From: Arion vulgaris
Taxonomy: Eukaryota; Mollusca; Gastropoda; Stylommatophora; Arionidae
DNA length: 64,000 bases
Direction: 5' to 3'
Assembly (NCBI GenBank): GCA_020796225.1
Contig: CM036753.1
Coordinates: 77,117,865 to 77,181,864, forward strand
Under the pieces are notes generated by a model. The model saw only the letters and a list, made by a program, of their open reading frames with translations. It did no database searches and was not told the DNA's origin. The number at the start of each line of letters is the position of its first letter. Position 1 is the stretch's first letter. A program made the position numbers and the translations under genes. Shown piece after piece: positions 21,913 to 33,205 of this stretch.

Positions 21913-22245
21913 GTGTCAAAAAGCAAATCTGCAGTAGGCTGGAAAACAAACACTGGATATGATTATGGAAAAGACTTCCTCAAAGACATAAGCAGAACAG
22001 ACCAAGTCATTATATTTCGCCTACCAACCGGACACTGCAGCCTCAAAAAACACTTGCATAGACTAGTAATAAGTCAAACAGCTCTCTGCCAGTGTCAGCA
22101 GACACCGACCGAAGCATGTGCTGCAAGACTGTCCTCTCCTGTGTGAGTCGACATAAAAACTTAGCTTTAGAACTGAAACTGAATGCACAGTATGTGGTCC
22201 ATATAGTAAACAAAGTGCATGAGAAGAGATCGCTGAAGAAGAATC
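21913..22245 (+). mobile_element. 5'-truncated LINE, (GAA)n tail, 8-bp TSD
   Basis: Encodes SKSAVGWKTNTGYDYGKDFL, then SRTDQVIIFRLPTGH and LVISQTALCQCQQ in frame to 22146. This is the C-terminal part of a LINE polyprotein with the RTGH and Cys motifs. Ends gatcgctgaagaagaa. Flanking cccagctg at 21905-21912 and 22246-22253 is a TSD. It matches the minus-strand copy at 37197-37645 but lacks part of the 3' coding region. Confidence 0.85.
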
Positions 22246-22679
22246 CCCAGCTGTAATTGAATTTTTTCAACCATAGACTGCTCTCAGGTTGACAAGCCAG
22301 CGTCAACTGAAGAGAAACAGTAGGAAGTAAATGTGGCTAACATGAAGTTGACCACATTACTCATCGTGTGTCACTGGTCAAAGATAAATATGGGCTTAAC
22401 ACCACATCTCACAATCGCTACTTTATTTTACATAATGCTGCAGTGGGATCAAGAGATCACAGACGTATCTTAGCATGTAGAGATGAAGTGACTAGTTTGT
22501 TTGTTGGTTAGAGTTTCCATTTCTGATCTAGTTTTTCAACCACATATCTAACTTATACCCATCAGACATGAAGGATAAACAACACCTGTTGCGTACGAGA
22601 ACGATTTGTCATAATCAGATGTAGATACATTCAGATTTGAAATTCTACAGTGGCTTACAAACTATGTGGATAACAAGTT

Positions 22680-23112
22680 GATTGATTGATAGGACCATTA
22701 TCATTACACGTTGGTAAGTGCTCCGATATCTTTCTTATACAGGAAGATCTCAACTGAAGTGCACGAACTCCGTAGAACCGGCGCGGGTCCATGATGTAAT
22801 TTTGAAGATATTTATGTTGGAAATTTTTTCTTCTTCAAATTTTAAAAAAAGGAATTTTGCTCGTGCAGCGGCTTTCCAGTCTGCTCTTCTCAATTTTGAA
22901 CTGCCAAGGGTTCTTTTACGTGCTCAAATTGAACACGGGACGGGACTTACGTTTTATTGTCCGTCTCCGATAGGACTAGGAACTCCCATGTCACCTACTC
23001 TGAGATCAGGGATCTCTGGAAAAATATCCAGATGGCTCCACGAGGAGCGAACCTGGTACCTTTGACACGAGAGATGAGCACCTAACCTCTTTGCCATAGA
23101 GACGCCCTGGGG
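22680..23112 (-). mobile_element. SINE-D, full-length tRNA-derived copy
   Basis: The minus strand starts near ggcgtctctatggcaaagag with an A-box match (tggcaaagagg), then aggttcgctcc as a B box, a body of about 330 bp and an (ATCA)n tail. The head resembles class II tRNAs. Perfect 9-bp TSD taacaagtt at 22671-22679 and 23113-23121. It lies in KDM3 intron 2, just 3' of exon 2, in the gene's sense orientation. Confidence 0.9.
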
Positions 23113-23189
23113 TAACAAGTTATAACAATGCAAGACATTCATGACTGAGATCAATATAGCCGTAAGTTGCAAATAATGAATAGACTTAC

Positions 23190-23342
23190 CAACGCTGGCC
23201 ACTGTCCGTTTCTGACTGGCGTGTGAGGATTGTCCCGATGTATCCAAGACAGAGTATGCTCTACCAAAAACTCCTGGAACACATTATGAACTTTGATGTA
23301 TTCACGTGACTTCCATCCCGTGTCATCAAATTCCACTAGTAC
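23190..23342 (-). CDS. KDM3: KDM3/JMJD1 family demethylase, exon 2
   Basis: This is 153 bp, 51 codons, phase 0 at both ends. On the minus strand the acceptor is gtatcctag and the donor GTAAGT. It encodes VLVEFDDTGWKSREYIKVHN, then FLVEHTLSWIHRDNP and GQWPAL. The vertebrate KDM3 family has VLVEFDDLEWDKREWVKVY, then FLVE-HLIWAKRNDP and QWPAL at the same place, so the family assignment is strong. With exon 1 it forms the RAVS-RD-SN...VLVEFDD join. Its function is part of the conserved N-terminal region preceding the zinc finger and JmjC domains. Confidence 0.92.
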
Positions 23343-23424
23343 CTAGGATACAAAAGTTCAGTAATGTTAACCAAACTTGAACAACATCAGAGTGACTAAA
23401 AACTCACTAATACAAAACTAGCAT

Positions 23425-23668
23425 TTAATTGAAAAATGAAAATCGTGGCATATCCTAAAGGACGTAGCCATCAACCACAGTAAACCAGTCGATTTTTATA
23501 GGCACCACTTATACGTTCAGTAGTTTGCCATTGCTTTCTGAACGGTGAGGTCTATTTTACCTTTTGTAAAATCCCACGGAAACGAATTTGCTTCCAAACT
23601 TGCCCACCGTGGGGTTTGAACCAGGTACGCTTGGGTTCGTGATCAAGCTCACTACCGCTTGAGTTAGA
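23425..23668 (-). mobile_element. SINE-C copy
   Basis: Minus-strand copy matching 39545-39810: the head contains tcaagctcac-derived A-box region and ggttcaaaccccac as a good B box, the body contains aacggtgaggtctatttta, and the 3' end is gccacgattttcatttt. On its right it abuts a 5'-truncated SINE-A. Confidence 0.87.
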
Positions 23669-23815
23669 GTAAATGAAAAGCGCAACAAAAATCGGATGTG
23701 CTGGTCTACTTGCAGGTGTATAACTGGAAACAACGTACAATCGCTCTTAGGCTCAGATCACATAGAAATCACACAGAGTGGTTTAACAAGTGGTCGTTAT
23801 GGAGTGTTCAAAGAA
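23669..23815 (+). mobile_element. SINE-A, 3' half
   Basis: Starts within taaatgaaaagcgcaac and continues with the conserved gtgctggtctacttgcag block to ggagtgttcaaagaagaag. The shared head and core are missing. Confidence 0.85.
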
Positions 23816-24159
23816 GAAGTTTGACAACTATATAGTGCAGACCTGGAACGGTCATATTGGCGATGCGCTAGCCCTTAGCCACAGATGGGCATTATATTAA
23901 CGTCTTTTAAGATGTAGATGAGCACAGAAGATAGGCATACTATATATATTTTTTAAGTGATGGTACACAGGAGCCACGTTGAATAAAGACAAGTTTTCTA
24001 CTGTATCAGACGTGTATGACGGACGACACAGACGATAAGTAAGTAGCATTGTAGATTGTATTATAGGTAAGGGTAATACTCGGTTTGATGTGTTGCTACA
24101 CAGTAGGTAACACGTCAACGGTTTACTACGTACCACGGCTCAGTTCATGTTTAAACTAT

Positions 24160-24215
24160 ACATATGTGTGTGCGAGTGTGCGTGCGTGCGCACACGCGTG
24201 TGTGTATTTTTAAGT
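24160..24215. repeat. GT/GC-rich simple repeat
   Basis: Alternating purine-pyrimidine stretch with tgtgtgtgcgagtgtgcgtg and gcacacgcgtgtgtgt; it has Z-DNA-forming character. Confidence 0.85.
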
Positions 24216-24764
24216 GTGGCTCGACGAACCAATTAAAGACGCGTGCAACTTCTACCCAACGATAACTCGTTCTTAAAAAAGTAATGCGTTGTAATGTTAT
24301 TCTACTCAAGTTGTATCCCTTGTGTTCATTTGGCTCAAGTCTTCACACATGCACTGCGTGACTAGGATCAATTAATGAGATATCATATACACTTTTCTAT
24401 GTATAAGAACTGTTTCAAAAGTGTAGGCATATTAAAATGTATATTAGCATTCGCAGACCATATAGCAATAATATATTTGTCACATACACAAGTGATCTTA
24501 TTTAATTATGATAATTAAACTAGTTAGTATCTGAACGTGAATAATTTTCTGCATGGGTATTTGCATCTTCAAGGTCAAATTGAGGTAGCATGTGTAATTC
24601 ATCTACTCAAACATGCATACGTTTTAATGCGCAATACGTCATGGAAAAACACAACAACCCAACAACAACACACTGAAATCTCATGTGGTTGGAAGGACAG
24701 TTTAGGCAGACATTAAACGGGAAAAATAATGACTACATCCGTCTCACGTTAACATGCGCTAGTA

Positions 24765-24870
24765 TAGTCTGTCCATTAATTCGTGAGCACGTTTGAAATT
24801 GATTTTCTCGAAAACTACCTGTTGGATCTCAGTGATTTTTGCAAGCAGCCTTAGAATATCCATGACGCTA
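24765..24870 (+). repeat. Left terminal inverted repeat
   Basis: 106 bp, reverse-complementary to 26829-26934 with one mismatch (gcaagc versus gcatgc). Preceded by TA. Confidence 0.93.
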
Positions 24871-25139
24871 GAGAAATATTTTTGTCCAAGAAAATTTGAT
24901 GTAGTTTGAAATATTTCTTCTTCAGGTTATATTAAAATCAACCTCACCGGATTGTACACAATAGTAACAGATTTACGGTACACAGACGCGTTGTTCTAAA
25001 AATACATTATGGTAACAATGAAATATCGTGAGTTTCACGAATTCCCGTGCACCTAACCCAGTCGACTTTGAAAGCGGAAAGCATATGACGTTATAATTGG
25101 GATACCGTTGTATAGTTATAGGCGTATCTCGCTATTTGT

Positions 25140-26459
25140 ATGAAGCTATTGTATCATATTTGTTGGCTTATCAAAACTGACATTGATATCACATTCATAA
25201 TGAAGTGCACATTTATAACAATGCAGAAGGTTACAGTTTTACTATACCAACACTTCCGTAGGGAATCTAAGAGAGGTCATCTATATTGTGATATTCATAA
25301 TCCTGAGAAACGAACGCAACTGGCGCTTGGTCTGAATAGAGAATCCTTTTCCGATGGATTAAACAGGACACAAAGTGCACTAATGTCAAACAAGGAAGGA
25401 AAAGAACAATTGACGACTTTGACATAGATGTCATAAGACGGAGCTCTTGAAAATGTTTGCGACAAATCAACTTGTTACTCTCAGGAAACTGAAATTAAAA
25501 CTGCAATCAGATTGCAGCATAGACATTTCTAAAAGTACTCTATGGAAAATTGTAAGAGCCGCCGGCTTCACCTTCAGAAAAACTATAGGCGGCAGGAATA
25601 TTATTTGTGAAAAGCCACATTTAATTGCTGCCCGAAGTAAATACCTGAGGCAGATCCGTGAGCGGCGGAGGCAAGGCTATGATATTGTATATTTGGACGA
25701 ATCCTGGGTCAATGCTCACCACACCAATGCTAAAGAATGGCAATCAGTAGACGGTGAACAGAAAATAAAAATACCAAGCAGCAAAGGCCAGCGTATTATA
25801 CTAACACATGCAGGAAGCAGTGAAGAAGGTCTTGTCCATGACGCTGGACTTATTTTCCAATCAAAAGTACCGACGGTAGGGACTACCACACAGAAATGAA
25901 TGGACATATTTTCAGGCACTGGATGGAGAAAGATCTACTTCCAATTCTAAACAGACCATCATGCTTGGTAATGGACAATGCATCCTATCACAACGCAGTA
26001 TCAGCGGAAGACAAAGTACCAACTGCATCAAATACAAAAGATCAAATTAGGACTTGGCTTGCTAAGGAAAATGTCAGCTTCGATGATACATATTTGAAAC
26101 CCGAGTTGTTGCACCTGGTGAGGATGACAAATAAGACAAAGGTGTTTCATATTGACAAAATCATTGCGGAATACGGCCACACGTCTTTGCGACTACCTCC
26201 ATATCATGCTCACTTCAATCCGATAGAGCTTGTCTGGGCTAAAGTAAAAGGGCAAGTTGCCGAACAGAACAGGACGTTTAATATGTGTGATGTTGAAGTT
26301 CTGACACGTGAGTCCTTCTCAATGATACACATGCAGTTCTGGAAGAAGTGTGTTGAACATGTGCTCCGAGAGGAAGACGAGTACTGGCACCGAGATGGAT
26401 TACAATTTGTCCAGCCAGTAACAATTATCAACCTCATGGAATCGTCAGATTCGGGATGA
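25140..26459 (+). pseudogene. Tc1/mariner-type DDE transposase, frameshifted
   Basis: The reading frame changes about three times: near 25355, between 25430 and 25450, and near 25880. Visible in order: WIKQDTKCTN and KRTIDDFDIDVIRR (linker and helix-turn-helix region), STLWKIVRAAGFTFRK, then IVYLDESWVN with the first catalytic Asp, ILTHAGSSEEG, LVMDNASYH with the second Asp, a long insert, and LPPYHAHFNPIELVWAKVKG with the Glu. All three catalytic residues are present. The breaks are single-base shifts, so either decay or assembly indels could explain them. The terminal repeats extend about 270-370 bp outside the coding part. Confidence 0.85.
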
Positions 26460-26828
26460 TACAAATCATATTTTGATTACAGACTGAGAAATAGCAACGT
26501 ATACATTTCCATATCCAAATGCGTCTACCATCATACAATTTGTGGTGAAGTTAAGACACCCTGGGGTCTAATGGTGACCGAAGGGAGGACTAACTGTTGC
26601 ATATTGTATCCAAGTTCACGATTGCACATAAAGGGCAACACACTTAATTACTTGACCTATCAAGTTAATATGGAGATACACCTATGAATAGAATTGACAT
26701 GGACAAATTCTAGGATACTGTAAAATCTAAAATTTGAGCCCCCGTATTTGCAATTGTCATAAAAGATCAAAGGAATTCGCCGATGTGCAAAATCCGTAGC
26801 ATCTATGGACTACTGGTTAGCTTTATTT

Positions 26829-26934
26829 TAGCGTCATGGATATTCTAAGGCTGCATGCAAAAATCACTGAGATCCAACAGGTAGTTTTCGAGAAAATCAA
26901 TTTCAAACGTGCTCACGAATTAATGGACAGACTA
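26829..26934 (-). repeat. Right terminal inverted repeat
   Basis: Inverted copy of 24765-24870, followed by TA at 26935-26936. Confidence 0.93.
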
Positions 26935-27243
26935 TAATTAATTGTGTAACAGTCTTCTACAACCCACCACATGGTCGTGTTGCATCATTTAGTGGTAGGT
27001 GGCAGTGTTAATCAACAATTATGTAAACATGTTTGCTATAGTCACAAGAAGCACATGTATCATGATATATATATAGATATAGCGCCAAGTAGGTTTCCTG
27101 GCTGCGACACAAACAAAGAAGGGTATTTTTTTCTATATCATAACTATACCTCTATTTCTATCTCGTGCATTCCAGCTTTCACTAGCAGAAGTATATTGTC
27201 ATAACTGGCACAAATTGACAAAACGAAGTTGGTAAACAAAAAC

Positions 27244-27510
27244 CGCTCGTGTGTTGCTGGGGCTCACAAGGGGAGCAAAGAACAGTAACACTGCTACCTA
27301 CAAGGCATGTTTTAAGAGGCGACTAATGCAGGACCTAGGGAAGCTACGCTAGTTTAAAAAAAAAAAAAAGTATCGCAGAAATCGGATGTGCTGGCCTACT
27401 TGTAGGTGCATAACTAGCACAACGTACAATCCCTTTTAGGCTGAGATCCCATACAAATCACAAAAGAGAAGTTAACAAGTGGTCGATGTGAAGCGTTCGA
27501 AGAAGAAGAA
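27244..27510 (+). mobile_element. SINE-A copy
   Basis: From cgctcgtgtgttgctggggc to gcgttcgaagaagaagaa, with an A-run expanded to 14 at about 27357. Flanking ggtaaacaaaaac (27231-27243) and ggtaaacacaaaaac (27511-27525) form an imperfect TSD. Confidence 0.9.
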
Positions 27511-27574
27511 GGTAAACACAAAAACGTGCCGCATGTTTATTACGTAGATTTCATGACGTACATAGTATCATGTC

Positions 27575-27660
27575 CACCGTATGGTTTCCGGGGAAGCAAA
27601 ATATAGAAGCACTGTATCCTCTCACATGTCGTAGAAGTCGGACTGGAGAGGTTGAACCTG
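27575..27660 (+). mobile_element. Degenerate copy of the shared SINE head
   Basis: The order ccgtatggtttccggggaag, agaagcactg, catgtcgtagaag, gagaggttgaacctg follows the SINE-B head with many changes. No 3' half is recognisable. Confidence 0.5.
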
Positions 27661-27730
27661 CAACACGACACTGTTTTAAAAATAAGGGAATCCAAAACAG
27701 CCACATAAACAGAGGACAAATAAAACCCTA

Positions 27731-27960
27731 CATAAATCCCTTCTTATGAATTGAATGAAACATGTTCAGTTATATGAGGACTATCATCATAGCACTCCGG
27801 ACATGCCCATAGGTGATCCGATCTCAACAAATCCAGCAGCGTCCAGCGGCACAACACGCCAGTTCGATGTTGATTAATCAATCTCTTTGCATATTTGGTA
27901 TGTCGTTCTTTTCGGGTGTTGAAACATGTTGATTTTGCCATATATGCCATTGGAGGCAGT
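27731..27960 (-). mobile_element. LINE C-terminal remnant
   Basis: The minus strand encodes TKYAKRLINQHRTGVL, WACPECYDD and ITEHVSFNS, matching the RTG...CP-C...TEHVL pattern at the end of LINE polyproteins. Open for 68 codons. Confidence 0.5.
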
Positions 27961-28669
27961 GAGGACTGATGATGATATTACTACTAAACTAATGGTTACA
28001 TTAAAGATAATTCAAGCAGTAGAAATAAACGTACATGCCTCTGTCAGTCTCCTTATACCGCATTATTGATCTGACTGTTCTATTGTACTGTCAGTTGTAG
28101 ACTTCTATCAAACCACATAACCTTCAACAGTAAAACTTAACAGTACAAACTTCATGTATATGAGCTTAATATCTTAGTTCTATTCACAGTCTTCTGACAA
28201 AATGTAACATTTCAGACACAACCAACCAACTCGGAGGAGGGGGAAGAAAGAAGGAGAGAAAGATATAGTTAGTCCAATTCTTAAATAGTGATGTTAGGTC
28301 GAAAATGTATGTTTCCGATGTGTCCTTCAATAGTAGGGACCTTACGGAGGGTGCAACGTTCTAATCGTTCTTGGTTAACACTGTTTAAATATCACACAAA
28401 GGATGATCAAAATGGTTGAGAAGAACGTACGCAAACAAACAAACAAAAAGTGACAAAGATAGATTATATTTTAAAAGCTAAATACCATTTACTCTACTAA
28501 GCTGTACTAGACAGCTTATGGAGAAAATACTCAACAACAGATTAAGCTGGCATCTAGGAACGAAGTAACTTCTACAACAGAGTAGATTCATACACGATTA
28601 AGTCGTTCATAATGCAAACGATTCTAAGTATACTTTTCAGGAGAAAAAAAATATACTGGCAGTGTGGAT
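27961..28669. other. No recognisable feature
   Basis: AT-rich intron sequence; nothing recognised. Confidence 0.4.
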
Positions 28670-29105
28670 AGTTATATTTATATATCCTATAGTAATGTAT
28701 GGCTCGGGAAAAATGGACAATGAACAGGCAGTTAGAAGACATAATTGATGCATTTTAGATGTGGATATATATAAGAATAGGCAGTTTCATGGACGGAAAA
28801 ACAGACAAATAAACAAGTTTTAGGAAAACTAGACAGAAAGAAACAATTATTAAGAGAAATAAAATTCAGTCAAATAAAGTATTTTGGGCACATAAAAGAC
28901 ATGACACCATGATAAAACATTTACTAGAGGGGAAAGTTGAGGGGAAGAGCAAGAGGAAGACCGAGAGATAAGTGGGAAGGGAAACTTTAAGAAATGGACA
29001 GGTTACAGTCTGGCAGTGTGCAACATCAAGGCGAAAGACAGAGGATGCTAGAGATTCATTGCAGCCAATCTTCGATGTGGAGATGCCACCTGATGATGAT
29101 GAGTG
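28670..29105 (+). mobile_element. LINE C-terminal region
   Basis: Encodes in broken frames QVLGKLDRKKQLLREIKFSQ, IKYFGHIK, then RARGRPRDKWEG and NIKAKDRGC, ending with gatgatgatgagtg. The final block matches 4975-5095. Confidence 0.75.
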
Positions 29106-29594
29106 TGGATAGAAATGAAGAAAGTATGACAAAAACATACTGGAATAATGGGCGGAGAGTCATACTCTGTAAAAGTGAAGTCTGTGGAATGAAGAATCTA
29201 CAGCCTATTAGTTACTCACTGAAGCATACAACAGCGAGAATTCAGCTGCTAGGAAGGACCAGTTAAGCGAATACAATTGTGCTTCACTGGTTGGGAGTAA
29301 TCTCCACTACATTCCTCATTTATATAACGATCACTGGCAGAAAGAACGAAGATCATTTTTTTAAGTAAACGGAGGTTTACAATTAATTCCAAGTCGATTT
29401 AGCAATGTCGAATGCAGAAAAATATATCAATAGTGCTGATGTTGTATTCACTAGCAGTGCCTGATAATTAGTGCAAAAATGGTTGCTTAAAATCACTGTA
29501 TAAAACATAACACACAATATGGTGTCTGTACACTTTTAGTGTACAGCTTTTGCAAAATCGACAAAATGTGTGTGCATTTATCTCTGAGATTCTG

Positions 29595-30120
29595 CACCGG
29601 TGTTCATTATATTTCTGAGGCTGAAAAGATAATCTATGCAGCGTATTGTTCCTTCTGAAGACTGCTTGATCCTTTCTGAACTTTGATCTACCGTCCTGTA
29701 ATATTTGCTGAGGATTTCACTATGGACTGATAGTTGAGTAATTCAAGCTATTGCAGCCTGCAATGTCTCCTTTTTTCAGCAGTTTTACAATTATTCCGTT
29801 ACTTCATTCTAATGTCGTTGCAACTGTATCCGACATTTCTGAGAAAAGTTGATCCTACATTTTAGCTGTCAATACTGGTCTGCTTTGAGTAGCTTGCACT
29901 TAGGCTATCACGGCTTTGTACTTTTCTGTTCTTCCGTTTCTTGGTGACTTTAATTGTTATAGTGTGTGTATTATACCAATTTCAGCTGCATATGCCGTGG
30001 CTACTTAATGAGTATTTCCGTGAGGTGTTCCTTGTTTATTCTTTTTGAATTCCTATTTCCGCGATTATGAATTGATTTCATTTGTTTCTTACTTGTCTTG
30101 TGAGAGGTTTGTATTTCGTT
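29595..30120 (-). mobile_element. LINE reverse transcriptase remnant
   Basis: Minus-strand reading shows NNGIIVKLLKKGDIAGCNS and a KILSKYY stretch, matching the II-KL-KKGD--CNN-RGI and KI-SK motifs of RT domains. Continuation in the DRSCTDQ region is heavily degraded. Stop codons throughout. Confidence 0.6.
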
Positions 30121-30380
30121 TTCAACCGATGACTTTTGCTATCATACACACACACATATATATATATATATCGCCCGAGTGGTTACCGGGGCCCAAATTA
30201 GGGATGTAAAGAATATAACCACTGTCACCTGCCATGCATGTCGTAAGAGACGACTGAGGAAGGTGGTCGTGGGGCTGGCTACCCACACCGTAAAAACACC
30301 AGATAGCTACAGAAACCACAACAAAGAAAATTCAAAGCTCGCCACCCGAGGAAGAAGAGGGACCCCAAGTAGAGGGACTC

Positions 30381-31020
30381 ATGAAGCAACCCGGTGAAAT
30401 TCGAAAGAAAATCGGACTGCCGACTCACCTTCTTTCAACCCGGAAGATCTCCAGGATTGGCACCTGGAATGTCCGCACGATGTTCGAAACTGGGAAGACA
30501 GCACAGGTGGCACGGGAAATGAGGACATATAGACTGGCCATCCTGGGACTGGGCGAAACCAGATGGACAAATGCAGGACACACTAGACTTACAACGGGGA
30601 ATCAATACTGTACTCCGGAAGAGAGGAGGAAGACGCACCACACATGGAGGGAGTAGCATTGATGTTGGCCAAACAAGCACAAAAGGCATTAATTGAATGG
30701 GAGCCGTTAGGACCAAGAATGATCCGGACAACTTTCAAAACCTCCAATGAAAAAATTAAACTGAACATAGTCCAATGCTACGCCCCAACAAATGACAGCA
30801 AAGAACAAATAAAAGAAGAGTTTTACAATAAGTTACAGGGTGTATTAGGCAAATTTAAAAGTAAGGATCTTACTATTTTGCTAGGAGACTTTAATACCAC
30901 ATCTGCATAACAGGTAAGTTCAGAAGGTCACTGAACGACGTAAAAGTATATAGAGGAGCAGATGTGGCCTCTGATCACCACCTTGTTATAGCAAAGGTGC
31001 GAATGAAACTCAAGAGATTC
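30381..31020 (+). pseudogene. AP-endonuclease domain of RTE LINE, internally deleted
   Basis: Frame 30381-30656 carries the N-terminal EN motifs and frame 30644-30910 continues with GVALMLAKQAQKALI, YAPTND and GDFN, so there is a frameshift near 30640. At about 30910 the text runs from GDFN directly to FRRSLNDVKVYRGADVASDH, which in RTE endonucleases lies about 60 residues later. This is a deletion of part of the catalytic domain. The domain nicks target DNA to start reverse transcription. Confidence 0.82.
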
Positions 31021-31639
31021 ATGACGACCACGCATGGTAACAGGGTGAGATACAATGTGGGACATCTGAAGGAGCAGAAGGAAGTTTTAGTGTCACGATT
31101 TCCAACAAATTCGAGGCCCTAGGAGTTGATGAAGCAAGTATTGAAGACCACTGGCATAAAGTTAAAGAAGCCTGGACTAGCACGTGTGAAACTACCCTTG
31201 GAGAAAAGATATGCCACCACAAGGAATGGCTATCAGAGTCAACGTTAGATAAGATAACAGAGAGAAGAGGCAGAAAGGCTGACCTCTGTAATAGCAGAAC
31301 AAGATCAGCAAAGGCCGCAGCACAAGAAAAATACACAAAAACCAACAGGGAGGTGAAGAGAAGTATAAAAGCAGATAAAAGAAAGTATATAGAGATCTGG
31401 CAAGAGAAGCAGAATAGGCAGCAGCTAAGGGTAACCTGAAAGATTTATACGATAACACAAGGAAATTGACAGGAAAATACCAACAAATAAATAAACCAAT
31501 TAAGGACAAGGCTGGAAGATTACTCGGCAATGCTCAAGAACAGATGCAGAGGTGGGCAGAACATTTCAAAGACCTTTTAAATAGGCCAGTTCCCCTAGGC
31601 CAACCGGACATAGATCAGCTTCAAAAGATCTAACAACTC

Positions 31640-33180
31640 ACTGCAGAGCCCAAGCAATAGGGGCAAAATAAAGAAGAGCTTAATTTACTGCAACGTATTG
31701 TAAATGGTGAACGAACGACAGGCCAGATGGTGATACCTTGCAACCCAAAATTAACAAAAGAACCAAATGCTTTTGACTTTTTCTCCAGGCACACGACATG
31801 CTACATGGCTTGTTGGGAAAAATTTGGGAGAGGAAAGAAATACCAAAAGACTGGAGAGAGGGCTATATAGTCAAACTACCTAAAAAGGGTGATCTCCAAG
31901 AATGCTCGAACTATAGAGGAATAATGCTCCTGTCTGTACCAGGCAAAATACTAAGTCGAATCATCCTAGAGAACTCAAGGAAACTACAGATGCAGTACTA
32001 AGGGATGAACAAGCAGGATTTAGACAAAACAGATCCTGCACAGATCAAATATCGACGCTACATATCATAGTGGAGCAGAGCATCGAGTGGAACTCATCCC
32101 TCTACATAAACTTTGTGGACTATGAAAAGACATTCGATAGCCTAGACAGGGAAACACTCTGGAAACTGCTACGACACTATGGCGTCCCCAGAAGCTAACC
32201 AATTTAATAAAGAAAATGTATGAGGAGACTACGGCTAGAGTACTGCATGAAGGAAAACTGACAGAGGCCTTCGAAATAAAGACTGGTGTGCGACAGGGCT
32301 GCCTTTTATCGCCCTTCCTTTTCCTGCTGGCTATTGACTGGATAATGAGATCAACAACTGCCAGGGGAAGAAATGGAATACAATGGACCATGATGAGTCA
32401 ATTGGAGGATCTGGATTTTGCAGATGATCTAGCACTCCTCTCTCACAACCATCAGCAGATGCAAGAGAAAATAACAAAACTAGAAACAGTCTCACAGCAA
32501 CTAAGCCTGACTATTCATGGGGAGAAAACAAAGATCATGAGATTAAATGCTGGTTCCAGAGACCCAATCTTATTGAGAGGATCACCACTAAAAGAGATGG
32601 ACACATTTACATATCTGGGAAGTGTCGTCAACATTCAAGGTGGCACAGATGAAGATGTTAAGGTTAGAATACAAAAGGCAAGATCAGCATTTGCCATTCT
32701 GAAGAACATATGGAGTTCAAGAATGATTAGGAATAAAACTAAGATAATGATATTTAACTCAAATGTCAAGTCTGTCCTTCTGTATGGAGCAGAGACAAGG
32801 AGAACAACTAAAGGGAACACCAAAAGTTGCAGACATTCATCAATAGATGCCTACGCAGGATACTCCATCTGAGATGGTATGACAGGACCACAAACAGAGA
32901 ACTGTGGGATAGGGCAGGACAATGGCAGGTGGAACAAGAGATAATGAGCAGAAGGTGGAGATGGATAGGACACACACTGAGGAAACCCCTGACAGCATCG
33001 TGAGACAGGCTCTCCGATGGAACCCCAGGGTAATGGAAGTAATGGAAGACCCAGAAACACCTGGAGACGGGAGTTAGAGATGGAATGCAAGAGGACGGGG
33101 AGAGAGTGGCGAGATCCGGAAAGGATGGCCTTGGATAGGCGGGCTTAGAAGGCCTTGGTTGCGGACCTATGCTTCCCTAG
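31640..33180 (+). pseudogene. Reverse transcriptase of RTE LINE, frameshifted
   Basis: Coding motifs appear in order across at least three frames: KIWERKEIPKDWREG and GIMLLSVPGKILSR (31798-32001), SCTDQISTLHIIVEQS-like and NFVDYEKTFDSLDRET-like (about 32030-32160), then 32216-32872 with the catalytic FADD box, the HGEKTKIM thumb region and NVKSVLLYGAETRRTT. The downstream C-terminus to 33180 resembles that of complete RTE elements. It reverse-transcribes the element's RNA at the nicked target. Confidence 0.85.
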
Positions 33181-33205
33181 GGGCGAAGGGTGAAGATCAT
33201 TTTGT

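Larger units (their letters stand above)
24765..26934 (+). mobile_element. IS630/Tc1/mariner element with 106-bp TIRs (Sailor-like)
   Basis: The ends 24765-24870 and 26829-26934 are inverted repeats of 106 bp with one mismatch by eye, starting tagtctgtccattaattcg. The element is flanked by TA on both sides (24763-24764 and 26935-26936). The 2170-bp body carries a plus-strand transposase remnant. The spacing between the second Asp and the Glu is about 83 residues by hand count, far longer than the usual 34-41 and close to the published DD82E 'Sailor' group. Near-identical TIRs imply recent insertion, although the coding region is frameshifted. Confidence 0.88.
30174..33205 (+). mobile_element. 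RTE-type LINE with SINE-B-like 5' end
   Basis: The first ~95 bp (cgcccgagtggttaccgggg to catgtcgtaagagacgactg) are the SINE-B head. Next comes a 5' UTR, then an AP-endonuclease domain: RIGTWNVRTMFETGKTAQVA, LGLGETRW, VQCYAPTND, LLGDFN. It jumps to GADVASDHHLV, so about 60 residues of EN are absent. The RT follows in several frames: VKLPKKGDLQECSNYRG, DQAGFRQNRSCTDQ-like, VRQGCLLSPFLF, LDFADDLALLSHN, FTYLGS. The C-terminus includes WRWIGHTLRK. Multiple frameshifts and stops show it is inactive. No clear TSD. Confidence 0.88.

Noticed and set aside
32216..32872. Active reverse transcriptase
   Set aside because: The 218-codon frame holds the FADD core but is preceded and followed by frameshifts and stops, and the endonuclease has an internal deletion.
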